From: Aliisedimentitalea scapharcae | GTDB lineage: Bacteria > Pseudomonadota > Alphaproteobacteria > Rhodobacterales > Rhodobacteraceae | Length of the DNA stretch: 64,000 nucleotides | Assembly: GCF_045277565.1 (NCBI RefSeq) | Contig: NZ_CP123584.1 | Span: forward strand, 4,216,001-4,280,000 | Reading direction: 5' to 3' | Shown here: piece by piece, positions 45,454-53,120 of the stretch | Layout: every line of letters starts with the position of its first letter | Numbering within the stretch: position 1 is the first letter of the stretch | Program-made: the position numbers and the translations under genes | Notes under the pieces: model-generated | Seen by the model: the letters and a program-made list of their open reading frames with translations, nothing else | Databases searched by the model: none | What the model was told of the DNA's origin: nothing

Positions 45454-47637
45454 ATGGATCGTGCCGACATTGTCGATCAGGCCTTTCGTGACAAACTCAC
45501 CACGGGTCATCTCCCCTCTGGTGCTGCACCGTCCGGCCCCCTGTCCGACACGGACGCCGTGGCGATTTTCCGGGCCCAGTGCCTGAGCCGAAATCTCGAC
45601 CGCCGATCACGCAAAATGCAGGCCGCCGGTCAGGGTTATTACACCATCGGGTCCTCGGGGCATGAAGGTATGGCGGCAGTGGCCTCGGCATTGCGGCCCA
45701 GTGACATGGCATTTCTGCATTACCGCGATGGAGCCTTTCAGACCATGCGGTCTGCGCAGGTACCTGGCACCACCCCCGCCTGGGATATGTTGCTCAGCTT
45801 TTCGACCTCGACCGAGGATCCGATTTCCGGTGGGCGCCACAAGGTGCTTGGCTCCAGATCCCTGAACATACCGCCACAGACCTCGACCATCGCCAGCCAC
45901 CTGCCCAAGGCCGTCGGGGCGGCCTATTCCGTAGGGCTCGCCAAACGCCAAACTCCGGAACATCGGGTGCTGGAGGATGACAGTATTGTCATGTGTTCCT
46001 TTGGCGATGCCTCTTCGAACCACTCGACCGCACAGGGCGCAATCAACACGGCCTGCTGGACGTCATATCAATCGGTGCCGCTGCCTCTGCTCTTTGTCTG
46101 CGAAGACAACGGCATCGGCATTTCCACCCGCACCCCGCGCGGATGGGTGGCGGCCAATTATGAAAACAAACCCGGGCTTAAATATTTCCATGCCGATGGA
46201 TTGGATCTGTATGACACGTATCGCGTGGCAAAGGAGGCCGCAGACTATGTGCGCACACGGCGCAAACCGGCCTTTCTGCACCTGACATTGGTGCGGCTTT
46301 ACGGTCATGCCGGGTCGGATTTGCAGCAGGCCTATCTGTCCAAGGAGCTGTTCGAAGGCTGGGAAGCAGACGATCCATTGCTGCATTCAGCCCGGCTGTT
46401 GATCGAACAGGGGGTGCTGAATGCCGAACAGATTCTGGCAATCTATCAAGAGGCCGAGGATCAATGCACCCGTGTGGCCACAGAAGCGGTCAAACGGCCC
46501 CGCCTGAAAACCGCATCTGATGTCATGGCTTCGATCATCCCCCCCATGCGGGACTGCATACCGTCGAACGGCCCATCCGAAGATGCCCGCGCTGTGGCCT
46601 TTGGATCTGATTACAAACAGCTGGCCAATCCGCAGCCAATGAACAAGCTGCTGAACTGGGCATTGACCGATCTGATGCTGGAGCATCGTGAGATCGTCAT
46701 GATGGGCGAAGATGTGGGCCGCAAGGGCGGCGTTTACGGTGTCACCCAAAAGCTGGTTGACCGCTTTGGTCCTGACCGGATGATCGACACGCTGCTGGAC
46801 GAGCAGTCAATTCTGGGTTTGGCCATCGGCATGGCGCACAACGGGTTCATCCCAATGCCGGAAATCCAATTTCTGGCCTATCTGCATAACGCCGAAGACC
46901 AACTGCGCGGTGAGGCGGCAACCCTGTCGTTTTTCTCCAATGGTCAGTTCACCAACCCGATGGTGATGCGCATTGCGGGCCTTGGCTATCAAAAGGGGTT
47001 TGGCGGGCATTTCCACAATGACAATTCTCTCGCGGTGCTGCGCGATATTCCAGGCGTGGTAATCGCCTGCCCTTCGCGCGGTGACGACGCCGCGATGATG
47101 ATGCGCGAATGTGTACGTCTGGCGCGGGAAGAGCAGCGCGTTGTGGTGATGGTGGAGCCCATCGCGCTGTACCCGATGCGCGACCTGATGGGCGAAAAGG
47201 ACGGCGGATGGCTGTCCACATACCCTGAGCCGGATCGCCGGATCGGGTTGGGTGAAGTCGGGGTAGAAGGTGACGGACCACTGGCAATCCTGACCTATGG
47301 GAATGGGCGCTATCTGAGCACACAGGCCGCTGCCGACTTGCGGGCGCAAGGGATCGAAACCCGGATCATTGATCTCCGCTGGTTGGCACCATTGCCTTTG
47401 GAGGGGGTTCTGGCCGCTCTGGGTGGTGCTGAAAAGGTGCTGGTGGTTGATGAATGCAGAACCACAGGCAGCCAGTCCGAGGCTCTGATGGCCATGCTGC
47501 ACGAGCAGACCGATTTGCCCCACGCCCGTATCGCTGCACAAGACAGCTTTATTGCCACGGGTCCCGCCTATGCCGCCACCATGCCCTCGCGCGCCTCGAT
47601 CACCGAAGCCGCCCGCACCCTGTGGAACGCATCATGA
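45454..47637 (+). CDS. 2-oxoisovalerate-type dehydrogenase E1, alpha and beta subunits fused
   Basis: 727 residues. The alpha half (1-380) shows GQGYYTIGSSGHEGMAAVASALRPSDMAFLHYRDGAF (59-95) and the thiamine-diphosphate motif CSFGDASSNHSTAQGAINTA ... CEDNGIG. The beta half (about 390-725) starts with PMNKLLNWALTDLMLEHREIVMMGEDVGRKGGVYGVT and contains EIQFLAYLHNAEDQLRGEAATL. The enzyme would decarboxylate a branched-chain or aromatic 2-oxoacid and pass the acyl group to a lipoyl carrier. E2 and E3 genes are not in this window. The GDA instead of GDG in the diphosphate motif should be noted. Its stop overlaps the acyltransferase ATG by four bases. Confidence 0.9.
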   Translation: MDRADIVDQAFRDKLTTGHLPSGAAPSGPLSDTDAVAIFRAQCLSRNLDRRSRKMQAAGQGYYTIGSSGHEGMAAVASALRPSDMAFLHYRDGAFQTMRSAQVPGTTPAWDMLLSFSTSTEDPISGGRHKVLGSRSLNIPPQTSTIASHLPKAVGAAYSVGLAKRQTPEHRVLEDDSIVMCSFGDASSNHSTAQGAINTACWTSYQSVPLPLLFVCEDNGIGISTRTPRGWVAANYENKPGLKYFHADGLDLYDTYRVAKEAADYVRTRRKPAFLHLTLVRLYGHAGSDLQQAYLSKELFEGWEADDPLLHSARLLIEQGVLNAEQILAIYQEAEDQCTRVATEAVKRPRLKTASDVMASIIPPMRDCIPSNGPSEDARAVAFGSDYKQLANPQPMNKLLNWALTDLMLEHREIVMMGEDVGRKGGVYGVTQKLVDRFGPDRMIDTLLDEQSILGLAIGMAHNGFIPMPEIQFLAYLHNAEDQLRGEAATLSFFSNGQFTNPMVMRIAGLGYQKGFGGHFHNDNSLAVLRDIPGVVIACPSRGDDAAMMMRECVRLAREEQRVVVMVEPIALYPMRDLMGEKDGGWLSTYPEPDRRIGLGEVGVEGDGPLAILTYGNGRYLSTQAAADLRAQGIETRIIDLRWLAPLPLEGVLAALGGAEKVLVVDECRTTGSQSEALMAMLHEQTDLPHARIAAQDSFIATGPAYAATMPSRASITEAARTLWNAS

Positions 47638-48668
47638 AACAGACCGCTGTCGTCGTAGCCCCAGGACGGGGCACCTATAACCGAACAGAATTGGGGTACT
47701 TTGGCCGCCACCACATGGATCAGGCGGCGATGCTGAGCGACTTTGACGCCTATCGCAGCCAGATGGGGCAGAAAACCCTATCCGATCTGGATGGCGCGGC
47801 GCGGTTCTCTGGTCCGACGCACACACGGGGCGACAATGCATCAGCGTTGATCTATGCATGTGCGCTGGCAGACTTTCGGGCGATCAACCGCGACCGATTC
47901 GACATTTTGGGTGTCACCGGAAATTCCATGGGGTGGTATATCACGCTGGCCTGTGCCGGGGCGCTGGATCCGATGGGCGGTCTTGAGGTGATCAACACAA
48001 TGGGCACCCTGATGCAGGAACAAATGATCGGCGGGCAGTTGATCTATCCCTTTGTTGACGAAGAGTGGCGTCCCATCCCCGGAGCGCGCGACGCCATCCT
48101 GGCCAAAATGGACGACATCAATACCCGTGCCGCGCATAGCCTGGCTATTTCAATCGACCTGGGCGGTATGCTGGTGCTGGCCGGAGACGAAGCCGGATTG
48201 CAGGCGTTCGAGACTGAAATGGAGCCCGTTCAAGACCGCTTTCCCATGCGCCTGCCCAATCACGCCGGATTTCACACAAATCTGCAAAAGCCGGTTTCGG
48301 CTCTGGGTCAGGCCCGACTGGGGCGGGCTCTCCTGCGACAACCGGATCTGGCACTGATCGACGGGCGCGGCGGCCTATGGCAGCGCGGGGCCAGTGACCT
48401 GGCTGAGCTGTACGATTACACATTGGGCCATCAGGTTGTGGAACCCTATGACTTTACCGCCGCGATCCGGACGGCAGCCCGCGAACTGATGCCTGACGTG
48501 TTCATTGTTCTGGGACCGGGCACGACCCTGGGCGGGGCAGTAGCGCAAAGCCTGCTGTTATCCGGTTGGCGTGGCATGTCTGGCAAGGCCGAGTTTCAGT
48601 CAGAACAGGACAAGACACCGCGATTGATCGCAATGGGACGCGAAGACCAGCGCGCCCAGGCGATTTGA
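47634..48668 (+). CDS. FabD-like acyltransferase (malonyl/acyl-CoA:ACP transacylase fold)
   Basis: 344 residues. Nucleophile elbow VTGNSMGWYI with Ser98 (GxSxG) and the conserved His214 in PNHAGFHTN, as in malonyl-CoA:ACP transacylases (GHSxGE and AFHS/PFHT). The core strands and the C-terminal VLGPGTTLGGAVAQSLL also match. Note Trp instead of Glu after GxSxG, and Asn instead of His at position two, which suggests a different acyl specificity. The 3-gene set (aminotransferase, E1 fusion, transacylase) is unusual. Overlaps the E1 stop. Confidence 0.8.
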   Translation: MKQTAVVVAPGRGTYNRTELGYFGRHHMDQAAMLSDFDAYRSQMGQKTLSDLDGAARFSGPTHTRGDNASALIYACALADFRAINRDRFDILGVTGNSMGWYITLACAGALDPMGGLEVINTMGTLMQEQMIGGQLIYPFVDEEWRPIPGARDAILAKMDDINTRAAHSLAISIDLGGMLVLAGDEAGLQAFETEMEPVQDRFPMRLPNHAGFHTNLQKPVSALGQARLGRALLRQPDLALIDGRGGLWQRGASDLAELYDYTLGHQVVEPYDFTAAIRTAARELMPDVFIVLGPGTTLGGAVAQSLLLSGWRGMSGKAEFQSEQDKTPRLIAMGREDQRAQAI

Positions 48669-48671
48669 TCG

Positions 48672-49601
48672 TCAACCTTTCAAATCTGTGATTGCAGGCT
48701 GGGCGCGTGCTTCGTCTGCAATCCAAGATAGAAACCTGGAAATCTTGTCATTGCCTTCGGTCCCGGACCGATAAGACACCCAATAGCTGAGACGGGATTT
48801 GGCAATCTCGGGAAACGGTCGGACCAGTCGACCGTCAGCCAGCGCATCATTCACCAAAGGTGTCCGCCCCATTCCGACCCCCATTCCATCTATCGCAGCC
48901 TGAACGCCCATGTTGGACTGACCAAACCGGCGGGTACGTTCCGGGGGAAAGAGATGCATACCACATTCCCGTGCCCAGAACGTCCAGTTGGGGCTGTCAG
49001 CGCCATAGCGGTCCACGTCATCATAGAGGATCGTGTGATGGGCCAGATCGGCCACCTGACGAATGGGCCGGGGTCCATTTGCAAGACTGGGCGCACACAC
49101 CGGGAACAGGGTTTCCTCCATCAGCTTGTGACCGTGAAACCCGGGTGTCTCGCCCAATTCATAACGGATCGCTATGTCGGCGGCACCGGTGGAAAATCCG
49201 GAATGCCCGGCGTCGGTCGCAATTGAAATGGTGAGATCCGGATGGGCCAGATCAAAGCGAACCAATCTGGGGAACAACCAGATATAGGCAAACCCGGGCG
49301 GGCAATTTATGACAATCGTATTCTTGTTGCGCACCTTACTGCGCAGATCCCCGCAGACATCGGAAATACGCCCCAATCCATCCGAAATCGCCAAAGCCAG
49401 CCGTACTCCATCCTCGGTTGGGCGTGATTTACGCGCACCGCGGATCAACAGGTCCTGCCCCAACCACCCCTCAAGACTGCGTACATGTTGGCTAACGGCG
49501 CTTTGGCTGACGCCCAATTCGTCGGCTGCGGCGCTGAACCCGGAACAGCGGACAACTGCCTCAAAGGCCCGTAGAGAGGTAAAGGGAAGATTGAGTATCA
49601 T
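48672..49601 (-). CDS. LysR family regulator (GcvA-like)
   Basis: 309 residues. HTH LPFTSLRAFEAVVRCSGFSAAADELGVSQSAVSQHVRSLEGWLGQDLLIRG (about 4-54). It ends three bases after the convergent FabD-like gene and is divergent from the NicX/M29-like gene at 49691, with a dyad in between, the classic LysR arrangement for self-control and control of the divergent gene. Start is ATG 49601 (giving MILNLPFTSLRAF); longer in-frame starts (49625, 49637) would run into the dyad and are not preferred. Neither has a good ribosome site. Confidence 0.88.
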   Translation of the reverse strand: MILNLPFTSLRAFEAVVRCSGFSAAADELGVSQSAVSQHVRSLEGWLGQDLLIRGARKSRPTEDGVRLALAISDGLGRISDVCGDLRSKVRNKNTIVINCPPGFAYIWLFPRLVRFDLAHPDLTISIATDAGHSGFSTGAADIAIRYELGETPGFHGHKLMEETLFPVCAPSLANGPRPIRQVADLAHHTILYDDVDRYGADSPNWTFWARECGMHLFPPERTRRFGQSNMGVQAAIDGMGVGMGRTPLVNDALADGRLVRPFPEIAKSRLSYWVSYRSGTEGNDKISRFLSWIADEARAQPAITDLKG

Positions 49602-49612
49602 ATAAGCCAAGC

Positions 49613-49627
49613 TAATGTATTGCATTA
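49613..49627. promoter_or_regulatory. LysR-type dyad between the LysR gene and the M29/NicX-like gene
   Basis: TAATG-tattg-CATTA, a perfect 5-base inverted repeat spaced by five, in the 89-base gap between divergent starts. Matches the T-N11-A style of LysR boxes. Confidence 0.5.
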
Positions 49628-49690
49628 CAGGTTTCAAATGGTTCCGTGCACCGAAACAGGTGAAACTGACCTACCATTACAGGAGCCGGA

Positions 49691-50779
49691 ATGTCTGATA
49701 TCACCCCTGAACACGGTGCTCGAAACCTGCTGCAGAACTGTGCGCAGGCGCGCGCCGGCGAACGTCTGTTGATCGCTTATGAGCCACCGGAATATGGCTA
49801 TTTTGACGCGGATTCGGTCCAAGTCGTAACCAGCGCTGCACGGGATTTGGATCTGGCCGTGGAAGCCGTGGACGTGGGGTTCAATCCTGACAATCCGCAT
49901 CTATCAGATGCACTGCTGCAGGCCTTTGAACGCGCAGACATCATTCTATTTCTCGCACGGCTGGGCGATCAGCTGCGCTTCTCGGAAATGCCCCAGGGAA
50001 AAAAGGTCATCGTCAGCTTTGCCGTGACCAAGGAACTGTTTGGCTCCGGGTTTTCCAATGGACATCATGACGCGTTCATGGCGCTGAAATCTCTGGTCAA
50101 CCAAACCCTTGCGACATCGCAACATGTTGAATTGTCCTGCCCTGCCGGGACGCAAGTCAGCGGACGCCCCGAGATGAATCTTGCGCCTTCGGGTGATACT
50201 TCGATCCTGCGGTTTCCAATGTCCGTGTTTACTCCGGTGCCTGCCCATAGTTTCACAGGTCGCATTGCGATGCCCGGTTTTTTGACCGGCACTGGGTCAA
50301 AATACTATGAACCCTATACCGTTGAATTCGACGGTCCGCTTCTTGCTGTGATGCACGAGGGGCGATTGACCGGGTTCGACGGGTTGCCGACGGATGTCGC
50401 CAAAGCGGAAGCGCATTATGATTTTGTTGCAAAGATGTTTGGCATCGACCGCAACTTTGTTCACTCTTGGCACGCCGGCATTCATCCCGGATGCGGTTAC
50501 CCGTGGGACGCGCGGGAGAATTACGAGCGCTGGGGCGGCGCTGCATTCGGAAACCCCCGGATTCTCCATTTTCACACTTGCGGGGCCTATGCACCGGGAG
50601 AAATCAGCTGGAATGTGATTGATCCAACGATCAAAGTTGACCGTGTAACACTGTGGGAAAATGGCCATTTTCACGCTGAACGTCTGCCCGGCGGCGCTGA
50701 GATTCTGGCACGATTTCCCTGCGCCGCAGCGTTGTTTGCCACACCGGACACGGACATTGGATTGCGGCGGACGGCATAA
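49691..50779 (+). CDS. M29/NicX-like metalloenzyme (leucyl aminopeptidase T or 2,5-dihydroxypyridine dioxygenase family)
   Basis: 362 residues without a signal peptide. The C-terminal half follows the COG2309 pattern: EGRLTGFDG, then FVHSWHAGIHPGCGY (about 257-271), NPRILHFHTCGAYAPGEISWNVIDPTIKVDRVTLWENG (about 291-328), positions that in NicX-type and M29-type enzymes carry the His, Glu and Asp metal ligands. Whether it is an aminopeptidase or a ring-opening dioxygenase like NicX cannot be decided. Divergent from a LysR gene and followed by a SnoaL-like and an SGNH gene, which fits a small catabolic set. Confidence 0.6.
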   Translation: MSDITPEHGARNLLQNCAQARAGERLLIAYEPPEYGYFDADSVQVVTSAARDLDLAVEAVDVGFNPDNPHLSDALLQAFERADIILFLARLGDQLRFSEMPQGKKVIVSFAVTKELFGSGFSNGHHDAFMALKSLVNQTLATSQHVELSCPAGTQVSGRPEMNLAPSGDTSILRFPMSVFTPVPAHSFTGRIAMPGFLTGTGSKYYEPYTVEFDGPLLAVMHEGRLTGFDGLPTDVAKAEAHYDFVAKMFGIDRNFVHSWHAGIHPGCGYPWDARENYERWGGAAFGNPRILHFHTCGAYAPGEISWNVIDPTIKVDRVTLWENGHFHAERLPGGAEILARFPCAAALFATPDTDIGLRRTA

Positions 50780-50903
50780 CAGCCCTTGGGGGGCGTATCT
50801 GCCTGTGAACGCCGCATCTGATTCAGGGGTACCGTGACGTCGCCCTTGCTCGCATAAACTGCTCGGCTCACCTTGGTTGTATCTGCTGTCACAGGAGACT
50901 GCC

Positions 50904-51314
50904 ATGCACCCGACCATAACCCAGATGAAATCCGCAGTCGCGTCCGGAAACCCTGATCAGCTCAAGGCGATCTTGGCACCGGACGTGCGTTTCCTGCCGC
51001 CAACCTATTACAAAACCTGGACCGGACGCGATCCTGTGGCAGCGGTTCTGGGGCACGTTGTTCAGGTATTTTCCGACTTTCGATACCGCCGTGTCATGGG
51101 CGAGGGTTTGGATTGGGCGTTGGAATTTCAGTGCAAGATCGGCGATCTGGATGCAGTTGGCGTCGATTTGATTACCCTGAACCAAGACGGGTTGATCCAG
51201 GACTTCGAAGTGGTCATGAGACCGTACAAATCGGTCGGTGCTCTGCGGGATGCGATGAATGCAAGGGTCATGACGGACGCCCGTTTTCTGAAATTCAAGG
51301 ACGCGCTGTCCTAA
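50904..51314 (+). CDS. SnoaL/NTF2-like protein
   Basis: 136 residues. Start MHPTITQMKSAVASGNPDQLKAILAPDVRFLPPTYYKTWTGRDPVAAVLGHVVQVFSDFRYRRVMGEGLDWALEFQCKIGDLDAVGVDLITLNQDG is the cone-shaped fold of the SnoaL/NTF2-like family (ligand binding or isomerase). AGGAG precedes ATG 50904, so the upstream frame to 50877 is not used. One base lies between its stop codon and the next gene's GTG. Function unknown. Confidence 0.75.
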   Translation: MHPTITQMKSAVASGNPDQLKAILAPDVRFLPPTYYKTWTGRDPVAAVLGHVVQVFSDFRYRRVMGEGLDWALEFQCKIGDLDAVGVDLITLNQDGLIQDFEVVMRPYKSVGALRDAMNARVMTDARFLKFKDALS

Positions 51315-51315
51315 G

Positions 51316-52059
51316 GTGTTTGCAACCGACCAGATCATTCGGTTGGGCCTGCTGCCCCTGCTGATTGCACAGGGTTTGTATGTCCGCTCGCAGGCGACCG
51401 TTTTGCCAGAACCCAAGGGGCCTCGGTCAGGTCGGACCGGAACCGGCCCCGAGTTGACCCTGCTGATCCTAGGGGACAGTTCGGCCGCTGGCGTGGGAAC
51501 AGATCACCAAAGCACCGCCCTTTGCGGACATCTGGTCGCCAGATTGGCCTCGACCCATTCTGTGCACTGGCGGCTCGAAGCGACAACAGGGCATACGACT
51601 CAGGACGCTGTCGCACGCATGCAGGCCCTGCCCGACCTACAGTTCGATATCGCGGTTGCAGCGCTGGGGGTCAACGATGTCACCCGTGGCACCTCCGCGC
51701 GCAGGTTTGCCCATTGTCAGGATCGGTTGATTGCCCTGCTGCGGAGCAAGTTTCGCGCACGGCTAATTCTGCTCTCGGGCGTGCCTCCGATGCAGCATTT
51801 CCCGGCCTTGCCACAGCCGTTGGCCTGGGTTCTGGGACAGCAGTCCAAACGCCTCGATCAGGCACTGTCGCATACCGTCCAGAATCACGGCGCATATGTG
51901 CGACATTTGCCGTTTGACCTGCCCCCTGATCCGGATCTGGCGGCAACAGATGGCTATCATCCGAATGCGACAGCTTATGGGCTATGGGCCGCGCGCCTGC
52001 ATCGGGAAATCACCGACAGCGCGGCCTTTCCCGGTTCGCGCTGTGATCACCCTGTATGA
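51316..52059 (+). CDS. SGNH/GDSL hydrolase family protein
   Basis: 247 residues. Block I LLILGDSSAAGVGTDH (nucleophile Ser after GDS), block III VAALGVNDVTRGT (Asn) and the Asp-His block DGYHPNATAYGLWAARL, so a complete SGNH triad. The first 25 residues (IIRLGLLPLLIAQGLYV) look like a membrane anchor. Starts at GTG one base after the SnoaL stop, so co-translated. Acts as esterase or acyl hydrolase, substrate unknown. Overlaps the convergent rarD gene by 13 bases. Confidence 0.85.
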   Translation: MFATDQIIRLGLLPLLIAQGLYVRSQATVLPEPKGPRSGRTGTGPELTLLILGDSSAAGVGTDHQSTALCGHLVARLASTHSVHWRLEATTGHTTQDAVARMQALPDLQFDIAVAALGVNDVTRGTSARRFAHCQDRLIALLRSKFRARLILLSGVPPMQHFPALPQPLAWVLGQQSKRLDQALSHTVQNHGAYVRHLPFDLPPDPDLAATDGYHPNATAYGLWAARLHREITDSAAFPGSRCDHPV

Positions 52060-52952
52060 ACAGCGCCCTGTCGCATCTGTTTCACCATGGGAATCGAATA
52101 AACCACCAGGGCCAGCCAGATCAGCGGAAAGGCAATGCGACGGGCAGGGTCGATCTCTTCGCCAAAGACAAAAACAGCAATCGCAAAGATCATGGTTGGC
52201 GCTATGTATTGCAGGATGCCGATGGTCGTCAGACGCAGTAATTTGGCTCCATTGGCATAAACGATCAACGGCACTGCCGTAACCACCCCACATCCTAACA
52301 GCATTGCGGTGTCAAACCCACCTACACCAAAATGCCCGGTACCCGTCGCCATCAGATACCCGACATACCCAAGTCCCGGGATCAGCAGAATCAACGCCTC
52401 AAGCAGGAAACCCTGGTTCGGCCCAATGGGCAGGGATTTCTTGAAAAACGCATAAAACCCCCAGCTGAACATCAATGCCAACGCCACCCACGGGAGGGAT
52501 CCGGCCTGCACAGCCAGAATAAGAACGGCAAGCGCCGCAATAGAGATCGCCAAAAGCTGGTATCGGCTCAATCGTTCGCGCAACAGAACAGAACCCAAAA
52601 AGACACTAAACAGCGGATTTATGTAATACCCCAAGGCCGCATCCAAAGTCTGTCCCGTCGAAATCGCCCAAACATAGATTCCCCAATTGATCGAAATCAG
52701 CGCCGCAGTCAGACAGGCCATTGCCATGGTTCTGGGTGATTTCAGCGCCGCCTTGAGATCACGCGTCCGGCGCAGGATCAGCAACAAAAGCCCGGCAACG
52801 GGCACAGACCAGATCACCCGGTGCGCAACGACTTCGGCTGGAGGGAGATGGTCCAACAGCTTGAGATACAGTGGCAGGAACCCCCACATCACATAGGCCG
52901 ATACAGCAAAAGCCAAACCCTGTGGTGTATCGCGGTTTTCTAATGGGGTCAT
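52047..52952 (-). CDS. rarD: EamA/RarD family transporter
   Basis: 301 residues with ten hydrophobic spans. RarD start GLAFAVSAYVMWGFLPLYLKLLDHLPPAEVVAHRVIWSVPVAGLLLL (about 12-58) and SINWGIYVWAISTGQTLDAALGYYINPLFSVFLGSVLLRERLS (about 88-130) are diagnostic. RarD is an inner-membrane permease of the drug/metabolite superfamily; chloramphenicol sensitivity was named for E. coli, the natural cargo is unclear. AAGGAG precedes ATG 52952; the frame to 53024 is a shadow. Confidence 0.88.
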   Translation of the reverse strand: MTPLENRDTPQGLAFAVSAYVMWGFLPLYLKLLDHLPPAEVVAHRVIWSVPVAGLLLLILRRTRDLKAALKSPRTMAMACLTAALISINWGIYVWAISTGQTLDAALGYYINPLFSVFLGSVLLRERLSRYQLLAISIAALAVLILAVQAGSLPWVALALMFSWGFYAFFKKSLPIGPNQGFLLEALILLIPGLGYVGYLMATGTGHFGVGGFDTAMLLGCGVVTAVPLIVYANGAKLLRLTTIGILQYIAPTMIFAIAVFVFGEEIDPARRIAFPLIWLALVVYSIPMVKQMRQGAVHTG

Positions 52953-53066
52953 GGGGGCACTCCTTGTGCCGCTCTTATGGCAGGTTTCACAGCGCGGGGA
53001 ACTTCGTTTTCTGTGATCTGTCAAATTTCAAATCGTGATGGATCGGAGGGCTGACACGGACACAGG

Positions 53067-53097
53067 AAAAGGCCCCGGAGACATCTCTCCGGGGCCT
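53067..53097 (-). terminator. terminator of the dimethylglycine-dehydrogenase-like gene A
   Basis: Twelve-base stem AGGCCCCGGAGA (53070-53081) with TCTCCGGGGCCT (53086-53097), 4-base loop; on the minus strand it runs into TTTT (53067-53070). Confidence 0.92.
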
Positions 53098-53120
53098 CGA
53101 TTTACCTGTTTCCGAAATGG

